From Paenibacillus humicus NBRC 102415 (lineage in GTDB: Bacteria; Bacillota; Bacilli; Paenibacillales; Paenibacillaceae): DNA of 64,000 nucleotides. Where the stretch lies: the NCBI RefSeq assembly GCF_004000905.1, contig NZ_BIMD01000005.1, positions 1 through 64,000 of the forward strand, in the 5' to 3' direction. Positions 25,053 through 33,486 of this stretch are shown piece by piece. A model generated the notes under the pieces. That model saw only the letters and a program-made list of their open reading frames with translations. It was not told where the DNA came from and did not search any database. How positions within the stretch are numbered: the first letter of the stretch is position 1; every line of letters begins with the position of its first letter. A program made the position numbers and the translations under genes.

Positions 25053-25711
25053 CCGATTACATGGATTCCCCGATTACACTCGAAGAGAAGCAGAGAGCTT
25101 TCGCCGAGCTCTCCGAAGTGAAGGAGCTGTTCGCCGGACGGGGCTGGTTCCCCGGTACGAGCGGCAATCTGTCCGTCCGCGTAGGCGAATTCAATCCGGG
25201 GCGCTTCCAGTTCGCCGTCACGGCGAGCGGCAAGGACAAGTCCAAGTCCACGCCGGAAGACTTCCTGCTCGTGGACCAAAACGGAAAGGCCAGCGAAGCG
25301 ACCTCGCTCAAGCCTTCGGCGGAGACGCTGATCCACTGCGAGATTTACCGTCTCACCGGCTGCGGCGCGATTTTCCATATCCATTCCGTCTACAGCAATC
25401 TCGTCTCGGAATATTTCTGGGAGCGCCGGAGCGTTCCGGTTACCGGCGTCGAGCTTATCAAAGGGCTCGGCATTTGGGAGGAAGAGGCGCATATCGACAT
25501 TCCCATCGTGCCTAACTACGCCGATATTCCCCGCATCGTGCCCGAAGTAACGGATCACTTGAATCCGCGCCTGCCGGGCATCCTGCTGCGCAAGCACGGC
25601 ATCTACGCCTGGGGAGCAAACGCATTCGAGGCCAAGCGCCATCTGGAGTCGTTCGAGTTTCTGTTCGAATACGTCTACCGCTGGGAACTGCTGAACAAAG
25701 GGCGTTCCTAA
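25049..25711 (+). CDS. mtnB: Methylthioribulose-1-phosphate dehydratase
   Basis: Zinc enzyme of the class II aldolase/adducin fold that dehydrates methylthioribulose-1-phosphate. 220 residues with FPGTSGNLSVRV, ASGKDKS, the zinc histidines in AIFHIHSVYSN and the C-terminal LLRKHGIYAWGANAFEAKRHLE. Starts on the ATGA overlap with mtnX and ends before a bidirectional terminator, so it closes the proA-proC-mtnWXB transcript. Confidence 0.93.
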   Translation: MTDYMDSPITLEEKQRAFAELSEVKELFAGRGWFPGTSGNLSVRVGEFNPGRFQFAVTASGKDKSKSTPEDFLLVDQNGKASEATSLKPSAETLIHCEIYRLTGCGAIFHIHSVYSNLVSEYFWERRSVPVTGVELIKGLGIWEEEAHIDIPIVPNYADIPRIVPEVTDHLNPRLPGILLRKHGIYAWGANAFEAKRHLESFEFLFEYVYRWELLNKGRS

Positions 25712-25736
25712 ACCCAAGCCGCATCCGATGAAAATG

Positions 25737-25785
25737 AAAAAACGGCCGTCCAGCGAGCGAAGCTCGGTTTGGACGGCCGTTTTTT
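25737..25785. terminator. Bidirectional intrinsic terminator between mtnB and tetR
   Basis: AAAAAACGGCCGTCCA and TGGACGGCCGTTTTTT are perfect arms, with an inner CGAGC-GAA-GCTCG hairpin. The A-run and T-run make it work for the convergent mtnB (plus) and tetR (minus) transcripts. Confidence 0.92.
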
Positions 25786-25801
25786 CGATGGATGGCGCCG
25801 G

Positions 25802-26416
25802 TCATAGCGGCTGGATATGTCCGGGGGCAAGCACCATCCGGAGCAAATGATCGGGATTCAGCAGCGGGATATTCTGCTCGTCGCTCGCGTGCAGGATCAT
25901 GGATCCGCTCATCGCCGTCAGCAGCCCCGAGATAAGCAGGTCCGCGTCATCGCCGGCGATTTCGCCGGTTCGCTGGCCTTCGAGAAACAGCGGCCTGAGC
26001 CTTTCGACAAACCAGAGGATGGAGTAATCCCCGATGATCATCCGCGCCTCCTCGGGGACCCCTTCCGAAGCCCGCGTCTGATGAATCAACAGGAAGGACA
26101 GCCGCGCCTCCTCCGTCATCGCATCCTGAAGAAAATGCCTCAGCTTGCCGGTCACGGTCCCGGGATGGTCCAGCATGTCCCCGACTCCTTGGCTCGCTCC
26201 TTCCATCGCCCTGCGCACCAGCTCGGTGAACAGCTCATCCTTGGACTTGAAATAGTGGTACAGCAGGCCGTGGCTGATGCCTGCTGCTGCCGCAATCATG
26301 CTCATCTTGGTCAGCGCAGGACCGCGACGGGCGAATACGCCCAGGGCGGCCGCGAGAATCTGCTCCCTGCGCTCGTCGCGAATCTGGTTAAGCTGGTCTT
26401 CGTTGTAAGGAGCCAT
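25802..26416 (-). CDS. TetR/AcrR-family regulator, 204 aa
   Basis: N-terminal HTH at about residues 12-58 (REQILAAALGVFARRGPALTKMSMIAAAAGISHGLLYHYFKSKDELFTELV), the canonical TetR fold, followed by a helical ligand domain ending in MVLAPGHIQPL. It lies 70 bp downstream of the frameshifted FAD monooxygenase on the same strand, so the two probably formed an operon. Two copies of a TTGA...TCAA palindrome upstream of that gene are likely its operators. Ligand unknown; a hydrophobic or antibiotic-like compound is usual for this family. Confidence 0.9.
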   Translation of the reverse strand: MAPYNEDQLNQIRDERREQILAAALGVFARRGPALTKMSMIAAAAGISHGLLYHYFKSKDELFTELVRRAMEGASQGVGDMLDHPGTVTGKLRHFLQDAMTEEARLSFLLIHQTRASEGVPEEARMIIGDYSILWFVERLRPLFLEGQRTGEIAGDDADLLISGLLTAMSGSMILHASDEQNIPLLNPDHLLRMVLAPGHIQPL

Positions 26417-26485
26417 GCGTCTTCGACCTCAATCCGACTAATGCCTGTTTTTCCTAACCTTACCCTAATCCTTCATGAGGAGCAA

Positions 26486-27992
26486 TCATCTGTTTGCTTC
26501 CGCATGGCTTCCCGGGTGGAACACGGGAAAGCTCCGCTCCAGGAAACATCCCAATGTCTCTCCATCGTCCAGCTGCTTCTCCAGCCAGGCCTCCTGCTTG
26601 CAGCGGCTTACAACCATTCGGACCGCCTCCTCTCCGAATAAAGCCGAAGGCGGCAGATCCAGGCCCTGAACGCCCATCATCAGGCCGAACAGCTCCATGT
26701 CCCCGCCCTGCAGCGCCTGCCGGCGCACAATGTCGAGGTATTCCTGGCAAAAACGTATGCCCCGTCCGGAGAGGGAGCCTTCATAGGTCACGCCCGGCCA
26801 TCTCAAGTCCGCGACGACAATCGTCCACCAAGCCGGAAGAATGATTTTGGCCGAAACGCTGCTGAAGATGAAGCTCCCATCTCGGATCGCTCTCCCTGCC
26901 TGCTTCCTGCAAGGCTTTCCCCATCTCCATCGCCTCCGCAGCCGCAACGGAAATTCCTTGGCCGTAAATAGGATCGAAGCTGCAGATCGAATCCCCGATC
27001 GCGAGCAGCCCGGACGGCCACTCCGGCGTAGCCCCGTACTGATTCAGCCGGCATTCCGGCACGCGGAACCCTCTCGGATTGCCGACCGGCTCGAGCTGGG
27101 CGAGAATTTCCGCGAGCATCGGATGAATCAGCTTGGCCGCAGCCGGTTCGTACCTTGCCGGATCCACCGGCGGGTAATGCCCTCCGGCGCCGTAAATCGT
27201 CGTCTCCGCCAAGCCGCCCTCGATCGGGCTGAAGACGCCCGAGCCTTCGGCAAGCGACGGATCGCCTTCGATAAGAACGGTACTGTAGCGGTCTTTCAAA
27301 GACTCCGGGATGCGGTAGTGCCTGGTGCTGTAGGCAAGCCGCGTGTGCAGGATTTCCGTATCCGGTTTTCCGCAGCCGAGCTCTTCCAGCCATGCAGGCA
27401 GACGTGAATAACGTCCGGAGGCATCGACAACGAGAGCCGCTTCGAGGTCCCGGCTGTCGCTGCACCGCTTTTCCTTTACCTTGGCTCCCGTAACCGCAAG
27501 CTTATTCCCCTTCTTCCGTGTCAGCAGGGAAACCGCTTCATGGCCTTGAAGCACCTGAATTCGCGGCTCAGCCGCCACTCTGCGCCGGATGACCCATTCC
27601 AGCAGAGGACGGGAACAGCCTTCATCCTTCTCGTATGGAAACTGCAGCGACGCAAGCGGGGAAATCAGATGCATCTCTTTCCCTTCGCGTTCATAGGCTC
27701 CTTGGGCAAGCAGATCCTCCCTCCAGCCGGGAAATAGAGTTTCCAAAACGCCTTTGCCGAGATGCTGCAGCCGATGCGGATGATGATCCTGAGGCACTCC
27801 GGGCCGATTCGCCGGGCGGTCCTGGAGCTCATCCCGCTCAATGACGATGATTTCCCCGTAATGGCCGGAAAGCACCTTCGCCGCCAGCAAGCCGGCCATG
27901 CTTCCTCCGATGACTATCGCTCTTGAACCGGCTTTGACATTCGATTCCGTCAGCCGATCTTCCGGTTCCCCGGGCAAGCTCATTTCCTTCAT
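26486..27992 (-). pseudogene. FAD-dependent monooxygenase-like gene, frameshifted
   Basis: The first 380 residues read as a group A flavoprotein: SRAIVIGGSMAGLLAAKVLSGHYGEIIVIERD (dinucleotide fold), RPGVPQDHHPHRLQHLG, ALVVDASGRYSRLP and LLAIGDSICSFDPIYGQGISVAAAEAMEMGKAL. After WELHLQQRF the frame runs out within 30 residues, while the next frame continues AKIILPAWWTIVVADLRWPGVTYEG to a natural end at 26486. A single extra G in GGCC at 26849-26852 explains this. Either a real inactivating insertion or a sequencing error. The ATG at about 27992 follows AAGGAGTGGAG. Confidence 0.8.
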
Positions 27993-28010
27993 TTTCTCCA
28001 CTCCTTGGTT

Positions 28011-28031
28011 TTGATTGATTAATTCAGTCAA
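28011..28031. promoter_or_regulatory. Candidate TetR operator 1
   Basis: Imperfect palindrome with arms TTGATTGA and TCAGTCAA about 20-40 bp before the monooxygenase start. A second site with the same spacing lies at 28098. Coordinates may be off by one base. Confidence 0.55.
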
Positions 28032-28097
28032 TTTTAATTCAAAAAAATAGGAGCGCTTTGCTTGCCCATCCCGGTTTGAAAATGGGGAACTTTATAG

Positions 28098-28118
28098 TTG
28101 ATTGACTCATTCCGTCAA
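28098..28118. promoter_or_regulatory. Candidate TetR operator 2
   Basis: Arms TTGATTGA and TCCGTCAA, same length as operator 1 and 17 of 21 positions identical. Located 80 bp farther upstream in the 190-bp gap between the monooxygenase and the next gene. Confidence 0.5.
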
Positions 28119-28221
28119 CAAAAATATAACGATTCTTTCTTTGTCCTGTCAACCCGTTTTTTCCTCTTGCTTGAAGCCGCGGCGCTGCTCCATTCCTGTC
28201 CGCGGATTCAAGCCGTTCCAT

Positions 28222-28923
28222 TCAGGTTTTACGCTTCCACACTCGCAGAGGGCCAAGCTCCTGCCAACCGGATTGCCGAGCGGCTCTCAAATTGCCGTCT
28301 CGTTCATATCCGACCAGGTCGACGCCAGGATAAGCTCGGGAAACGATTGGCGCAAAGTCCGGCCATGCGGAACGCCCTGTCTCCCACACATTGGATATTC
28401 CCACCACATCTGCTGCGCATGTTGCAATGAACCCAGCGCTTGTCCCATCTTCATCATGCATGAACAGCTTCACTTCCTGACGCTCCATCGCTTCTGGATG
28501 AAGCACCGATGCTAAGCCTGCCGCCTCGACCCAGAGCTCAAAATCCGCAGCAGAGGACACTACCCGCCAGCCGGCGGCAATCGGTGCAGACTTCGAAGCC
28601 GCCGGATGATAGATCCAGCTTGCGTCAAACAGGATTTCGTACCCGCAAGAAAAAAGGTCAAGAGAAGCGAAGCTGTCCTTGATGAAAGTTCTTTTCCGGT
28701 CTTCGGCATGCAGTTGTGCTGCCGAAGGGTCTATATGGCTGGCCAACGTTATCATGTCCGGGTAAAAAGCCGGTGCTGGAGTACTTGTCCGCCACACATC
28801 CCCTGTGCAGCCATGCTCGATGCCGTGGGCATCGCATACGATTCCGCACCAGACCGCATTGTTCCGAACGGCTTGCCTCCATCTCTCCATTCGAGCAGCC
28901 TCCCGCATGTTTTTCCCTTCCAT
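28222..28923 (-). CDS. Acetyltransferase-like protein (GNAT fold suspected), about 233 aa
   Basis: Soluble protein without signal peptide. The C-terminal part VKLFMHDEDGTSAGFIATCAADVVGISNVWETGRSAWPDFAPIVSRAYPGVDLVGYERDGNLRAARQSGWQELGPLRVW has the rhythm of a GNAT domain, including a final G(Y/W)..LG.L.VW strand, but the usual Q/RxxGxG/A acetyl-CoA loop is not clear. The N-terminal half (WCGIVCDAHGIEHGCTGDVWRTSTPAPAFYPDMITL) is unlike classic GNATs. Start may be ATG 28923 or ATG 28908. It overlaps or abuts the solute-binding-like gene, so it belongs to the ECF cluster. Confidence 0.6.
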   Translation of the reverse strand: MEGKNMREAARMERWRQAVRNNAVWCGIVCDAHGIEHGCTGDVWRTSTPAPAFYPDMITLASHIDPSAAQLHAEDRKRTFIKDSFASLDLFSCGYEILFDASWIYHPAASKSAPIAAGWRVVSSAADFELWVEAAGLASVLHPEAMERQEVKLFMHDEDGTSAGFIATCAADVVGISNVWETGRSAWPDFAPIVSRAYPGVDLVGYERDGNLRAARQSGWQELGPLRVWKRKT

Positions 28924-28930
28924 GTGCGCC

Positions 28931-30052
28931 TCAGGCAAACCGGGTCCATGAACGCAGCGTCTTCGCTACATCCGCTCCGTCGACAATCATTGACTCCATG
29001 TCCTCGTTGATCAGCTGACGGGAAGAGTTCCACTTTTCATTCAAATAAAAGCCGCTCGGCTGCGCATGCTGAAGCTCCTCCAGATAGCGGGACCAGATTC
29101 TGTGCTCGTGCAAGCCTCTCTCTTCCGCCTGGCTTCGGGAAATCGGCAGCGGCCACGAATGGCTGTCGACGAGATAATGCCGGAGGAAATCCCATGCCAA
29201 GCCAGGATGCTGGGATTTGCCCGTTATGCCGGCTCCGCCCATATAGATCATATTGCCGTTTCTTCCTTCCGCCAATCGCGGCAGCCTTGCCACCCCGAAT
29301 CGATCGTCGATGCCGTGGTGAATCAGATCCCCGGCAAACCACATGAAGCCGAAAATCATGGCAAAGCCTTCATGAAGCTGCCCGGCAGCGGATGGCTCCT
29401 TCGGCTTGCGGATAATGCCATGCACCCGGTAGGCGTCGATTATATTTTGCATGGCCCCGATGGTTTCGGGGCTGTCCACATACCCGCGTGCTGTCCGGCC
29501 ATCCGGAGACAAATACGTTCCGCCATTTCGGAAAACAAACGGCTCATACCATTCGATGTCCACGCCGATGCCGAAGCCGAACTGGACCGCCACACCGTCA
29601 TCGCCGCGGATCGTCAGCTTTTTGGCCGCTTCAACGAATTGTTCCCAGGTCCAGTCATCCTCCGGGTAAGGCAGGCCCGCCTTGTCGAACATCTCCTTGT
29701 TGAACACGAGCAGCGGAACGCTCATGTCGACGGGAAGTCCGGGCAGCGTGCCGTTATGACGGGCAATCGCCAGCGGCCCCGAATAAAGATCCGCCTCCAT
29801 CCCCGACTGCTCGACATATGGATTCAAGTCGACGAACATCCCCTCGCGGTTGAACAGCGCCCAGCCTCCCGATTCGATGATGTCGGGCGCTTCGTCCGAC
29901 CGGTAAGCGCGGAGCGACTCGAAATGATCGGCCGACTGCTCGATGACGACCTCAACCTCCGGATAAAGCTGTTCGAACGATTCCTTGGCTGCCGCAAGCC
30001 GCTTCAAATTCGTAAATTCGGTCATGAATCTAAGCTTCCTCATCTTCTCCAT
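28931..30052 (-). CDS. Solute-binding-protein homologue without signal peptide, about 373 aa
   Basis: The whole chain follows sugar-type ABC solute-binding proteins: KLRFMTEFTNLKRLAAAKESFEQLYPEVEVVIEQ, APDIIESGGWALFNREGMFVDLNPYVEQ, LPGLPVDMSVPLLVFNKEMFDKAGLPYPEDDWTWEQFVEAAKKLT, MIYMGGAGITGKSQHPGLAWDFLRHYL. Yet it begins at the mature fold, with no hydrophobic leader and no lipobox, so it should stay in the cytoplasm. No permease or ATPase genes are nearby. It overlaps the ECF-fusion gene by 23 bp (or starts just after it if ATG 30025 is used). A cytosolic sensing role, as in SgrR-type proteins, is my inference. Confidence 0.85.
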   Translation of the reverse strand: MEKMRKLRFMTEFTNLKRLAAAKESFEQLYPEVEVVIEQSADHFESLRAYRSDEAPDIIESGGWALFNREGMFVDLNPYVEQSGMEADLYSGPLAIARHNGTLPGLPVDMSVPLLVFNKEMFDKAGLPYPEDDWTWEQFVEAAKKLTIRGDDGVAVQFGFGIGVDIEWYEPFVFRNGGTYLSPDGRTARGYVDSPETIGAMQNIIDAYRVHGIIRKPKEPSAAGQLHEGFAMIFGFMWFAGDLIHHGIDDRFGVARLPRLAEGRNGNMIYMGGAGITGKSQHPGLAWDFLRHYLVDSHSWPLPISRSQAEERGLHEHRIWSRYLEELQHAQPSGFYLNEKWNSSRQLINEDMESMIVDGADVAKTLRSWTRFA

Positions 30053-31856
30053 CCCTCTCCTCGATCCGTCGCTTCCATGCTTGTTCCATATAGCCCACGG
30101 CGGCGCTTTCGAACCGCTTCGCTTTCCTCAACAGGGAGATGCAGCCCTCCCGTAAGCCGGGCGGCATCACTTCCGCCGTTTTGACGAAAGGAACCTGGAG
30201 GCTCAGTTCTTCCAGCGCCAACGCCGCCTGCTCATAAGCCTCCGATGCCAGCAGGGCCATCCTCATGGCCTCCCCGCGCAGAGGAGCCGCTCGCAAGTAC
30301 TCCCCCGCATACCGCTTCGCCTCGGCATAGGCCGCGGCAAGCTGGCCCATGCCGTACCGGTTCGGCGCCGTGTCGGGATCGGCCAGATGGCGGATCCAGG
30401 CACCGTAGGCGGCCAGCCCCGTTGCATAGCTCAAATACGACGTTCGAGGACGATAGCGCGATCCTTCGTTGGCAAAAGAAATCCCATAGCGGACAGCATG
30501 CGCAAACCGGCGTTCCGCCTCGCTATCCGCCGCCGGCCTGCTGACCGGGCTGCGGTTTCCTTTCCGTGAAAAAGCAGCCAGAAACCGGATCGGGTTGTCA
30601 GCCACATCTTCGTACGCAAGCATTTTTCCCGTCGACTGTACGGGGTCGGTCACATGCACGATTCGGCGCTTATCGTCGTAACCGTAGATGACCGACCATT
30701 CATGGATGAATGGCCGGGAAGCCAGCGTGTCGAAATAGAGCACAGGCAATCCCGCGTCGATTCGGCTGCGGATGAACGGCAGAACCGCCTCCTCGATCGG
30801 CAGGACGACCGGGAAGCTCTCCACGGCCCCCAGCAGCGGTACCGGGGAATCGGCCAGCTGCCCGCAGCAAAATGCCGTCTCGTACCCGTATCCTGCCATC
30901 AGCTCTTGTATCGACGACCGCCAATCGAAGATGTAAAGCCCGTCCGAGAATGTCGTCTTCTCCGAAATGCTCATGCGGAAAGCCAGCCCGGAAGTTCCCA
31001 TCAGTTCCGCGCCGCTCCTCGGCTCTCCATTAGTCCTGAGGATTCGCCCTAGACTGCTTGCAAGCGTGAACAGCTTGGGCTGGTCTCCTTCCCCTGCCGC
31101 AAGCTCAAGCAGCTTGCCGTTCTCCATTCCAGCACCTCTCTTCGCATCCGGCATCAGGCCGAGAGAAGCCCGGATATGCTCCTGGCGCAGCTTTTGCCTG
31201 GAACGGTGAATGTACGTATAGATGGATCCGGTCGTCATCCCGTACATCCCGGCGATTTCTTCCGGACGGAGCTGCCGGAAAAAATAAGCGGTGAAGATTC
31301 CTCTTTCCTTGCCGCTCAGGCAGTGGAGCAGCGCATGGATCGTTTCGTATGTTTCCTTGCGGAGCAGCAGCGCGGCCGGATCCTGGCTGGAAGCCGCTTC
31401 CTGGCTAGCCCGACCGGCCAAGCGGGACAGAATGCTGTCGAGATCATCCCAGTCAGCGGCAGCAGCGTCCCTGCCGCCGGGAGCTGCAAGAGAGTTGAAC
31501 GGCCTTTCCTTGCGATACGGCCCTCCCCGGCGCAGCTTCATGTTGGCCTGGTTGCGGACGATCCGGAAAAACCACGGCAGCAGCCGGCTCGTATCGGCAA
31601 GCGTCCCAAGATGAAGGAAGGCGCGGATGAGCGCATCCTGCACGACATCATCGGCCATATGCGCGTCACCCGTGAGCCGCTCCGCCAACCCCCGCGCCTT
31701 GTGCCGGTGCCGCTCGAACAGCTCGCCGAAAGCTTCGGCATCTCCCGCGCCAGCCCGCTCCGCGAGCTCCAGTTCCTCTCTCGCGGCACGTCTCGGCTCT
31801 GCAGCCCGTACTGTCATTGCAACTCCCATCCGCTCTTCTTCGGCAATGTGCCCCAT
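30030..31856 (-). CDS. ECF sigma factor fused to a C39-peptidase/BtrH-like domain, 608 aa
   Basis: Residues 30-110 are sigma-70 region 2 (EAFGELFERHRHKARGLAERL, MADDVVQDALIRAFLHL, LLPWFFRIVRNQANMKLRR); residues 165-230 are region 4 (LHCLSGKERGIFTAYFFRQLRPEEIAGMYGMTTGSIYTYIHRSRQKLRQ). Residues 260-430 resemble the C39-like/BtrH N-terminal fold: LASSLGRIL, GTSGLAFRMSI, ELMAGYGYET, IRSRIDAGLPVLYF and HEWSVIYGYDDKRRIVHVTDP; the usual N-terminal catalytic cysteine is missing. Residues 445-595 are helical, as in BtrH-type tails. Ordinary ECF factors have about 180 residues and an anti-sigma partner; neither applies. ATG 31856 follows GAGGAGAT. Confidence 0.85.
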   Translation of the reverse strand: MGHIAEEERMGVAMTVRAAEPRRAAREELELAERAGAGDAEAFGELFERHRHKARGLAERLTGDAHMADDVVQDALIRAFLHLGTLADTSRLLPWFFRIVRNQANMKLRRGGPYRKERPFNSLAAPGGRDAAAADWDDLDSILSRLAGRASQEAASSQDPAALLLRKETYETIHALLHCLSGKERGIFTAYFFRQLRPEEIAGMYGMTTGSIYTYIHRSRQKLRQEHIRASLGLMPDAKRGAGMENGKLLELAAGEGDQPKLFTLASSLGRILRTNGEPRSGAELMGTSGLAFRMSISEKTTFSDGLYIFDWRSSIQELMAGYGYETAFCCGQLADSPVPLLGAVESFPVVLPIEEAVLPFIRSRIDAGLPVLYFDTLASRPFIHEWSVIYGYDDKRRIVHVTDPVQSTGKMLAYEDVADNPIRFLAAFSRKGNRSPVSRPAADSEAERRFAHAVRYGISFANEGSRYRPRTSYLSYATGLAAYGAWIRHLADPDTAPNRYGMGQLAAAYAEAKRYAGEYLRAAPLRGEAMRMALLASEAYEQAALALEELSLQVPFVKTAEVMPPGLREGCISLLRKAKRFESAAVGYMEQAWKRRIEERDGEDEEA

Positions 31857-31935
31857 GCTGATCTCCTCGCTTCTCTTCGGCCTAATCAGAGAGATGCCAT
31901 TCCTGCCGCGAATTTGAACAACATCCGCAAAAAAA

Positions 31936-33390
31936 TCAGCTCCGCAGCTCTTCAGCCGCCTCGATCAGCTGCTCGACGGCCTCTGCGATCCGCTTTTCGC
32001 TCAAAAAAGAATAGCTGAGCCGGATTCTGGCGTTCATCTTCCCCAGCGGATCGCAGATGCTGCCGGGCACAAAGGAGACCGATCGCGCCACGCATCGCTC
32101 GAGCAGCAGATCGGCCGGGATTCCGTCCGGCAGCGAAATCCACAGGTTAAGCCCTCCGTCAGGGCTGTCCCAGCTCCACCCTGTCCGGGCAAGCGCTTTT
32201 TCCATGACATCCTTGCGCATGCGGACTGCGGTTCTCAGCTTCTGGACATGCTCCTGCATGCGGCTCGAGAAAAAGTAATGCTGGAATATTTTTTGGTTCA
32301 GCAGCGGAGATCCGCTGTCGGACAACGCCTTCAGCGGCCGGATTCCCTCCATGACCGAAGGACGCGCGGCAAGCACGGAAATCCTCAGGCCGGGAGCGAT
32401 ATATTTGCTGAAGCTGCGGATATAGACGACATAACCTTCCGTATCGTAATAGAACAAAGGCGGAGGCGGGGGCTGGTCGAAGTAGATATCATGATAGACA
32501 TCATCCTCCACCAGGATGCAGTCATGGCGCTCCGCCAGCTCCACCAGCAGCTTGCGCTGCTCCGCAGGCACCGTATAGCCCGTCGGATTGTGGAAGGTCG
32601 GGTTCATATAGAACAGGCGGGGCTGCTCCTTCTCCATCAGCGCTTCGACAGCGTCCAGGTCATATCCTTCCGCCGTCAGCTCGACAGGCAGCAGAATGAT
32701 GTTCTGCTGCTGGAAGACGTCGATCGCCGGACTATATGTAGGCCGTTCGATCAAGACTCTGTCGCCGGGCTTGACCAGCGAGCGGGACACGAGATCGATC
32801 GCTTGCTGCGACCCCGACGTGATGAGCAGCTCTCCGGCATCGACATCGATTCCATGGGCTTCGGCAAAAAAAGCGGATAAAGCCTCCCTCAGCTCCGGGT
32901 CCCCGAGAACGGTGGAATACGTGCTCAGAACCATCGGATGAAGATCCAGCACCTGCTTCACATGATTCGATAAAAAGCGGTTCGGAAGCAGAGCAGGGTC
33001 GATCAATGCCTCCGACATCGGATGGCTGACCTTCATGCTGTGGATATCCGAAAGGCGGCTGCGGTTGACATAACCCGGCGCGGCGGCGTAAGCCCATCCC
33101 GAGGCCGCATCTCCATCCGGAGTGTCAGGCTTGGCTTCCACCTGCGCACGCACGTAATAGCCGTTTTTGTACCGGGAGTAAAGCAGGCCTTCCTCTTCAA
33201 GCAGCCGATAGGCTTTCAGCACGGTCAGCCGGTGCACCCCGAGCCGCTCCGCCATCGACCTCACTGATGGAAGCTTCTCCCCGGCCTTCCACTCTCCCCG
33301 ATCCATGCCGCTTCTCACCTCGTCTTGTATCAGCGCCAGCTTGGTGACGGCGTTGTTGCCCCGATCCGGGGCAGCGATGTTGTTCTCCAC
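31936..33390 (-). CDS. MocR-type regulator (GntR HTH plus aminotransferase domain), 484 aa
   Basis: Winged-helix GntR domain at about 18-85 (LALIQDEVRSGMDRGEWKAGEKLPSVRSMAERLGVHRLTVLKAYRLLEEEGL) joined to a fold-type I aminotransferase domain (ITSGSQQAIDLVSRSLVKPGDRVLIERPTY, YMNPTFHNPTGYTVP, VEDDVYHDIYF, PLP lysine in RSFSKYIAPGLRISVLA). Start taken as GTG 33390, eight bases after GGGAGGA; the TTG at 33453 lies in the promoter. It is divergent from an EamA transporter and likely controls it through the 20-bp direct repeats between them. PLP or an amino compound is the expected effector. Confidence 0.9.
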   Translation of the reverse strand: MENNIAAPDRGNNAVTKLALIQDEVRSGMDRGEWKAGEKLPSVRSMAERLGVHRLTVLKAYRLLEEEGLLYSRYKNGYYVRAQVEAKPDTPDGDAASGWAYAAAPGYVNRSRLSDIHSMKVSHPMSEALIDPALLPNRFLSNHVKQVLDLHPMVLSTYSTVLGDPELREALSAFFAEAHGIDVDAGELLITSGSQQAIDLVSRSLVKPGDRVLIERPTYSPAIDVFQQQNIILLPVELTAEGYDLDAVEALMEKEQPRLFYMNPTFHNPTGYTVPAEQRKLLVELAERHDCILVEDDVYHDIYFDQPPPPPLFYYDTEGYVVYIRSFSKYIAPGLRISVLAARPSVMEGIRPLKALSDSGSPLLNQKIFQHYFFSSRMQEHVQKLRTAVRMRKDVMEKALARTGWSWDSPDGGLNLWISLPDGIPADLLLERCVARSVSFVPGSICDPLGKMNARIRLSYSFLSEKRIAEAVEQLIEAAEELRS

Positions 33391-33415
33391 TTCCGATTCC
33401 TCCCGATTCGAGCCT

Positions 33416-33445
33416 ATCTGTTCTAATCCTATCCAATCTGTTCTA
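33416..33445. promoter_or_regulatory. Direct repeats, candidate MocR operator
   Basis: ATCTGTTCTA at 33416-33425 and again at 33436-33445, exactly 20 bp apart, so both copies face the same side of the helix, as known for MocR regulators. They lie upstream of a TATAGT (33458-33463) for the EamA gene and overlap a minus-strand TTGACG-N16-TAGGAT promoter (33453 to about 33426) for mocR. Confidence 0.65.
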
Positions 33446-33486
33446 TTCGTCAACCACTATAGTAAATAAAAAGAGGAGGCCCGCTG

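Noticed and set aside
30030-31856. Frameshift joining two genes in the ECF fusion
   Set aside because: The frame is continuous for 608 codons with even codon use, and the C-terminal part has no own ribosome site near its beginning, so a true fusion is more likely.
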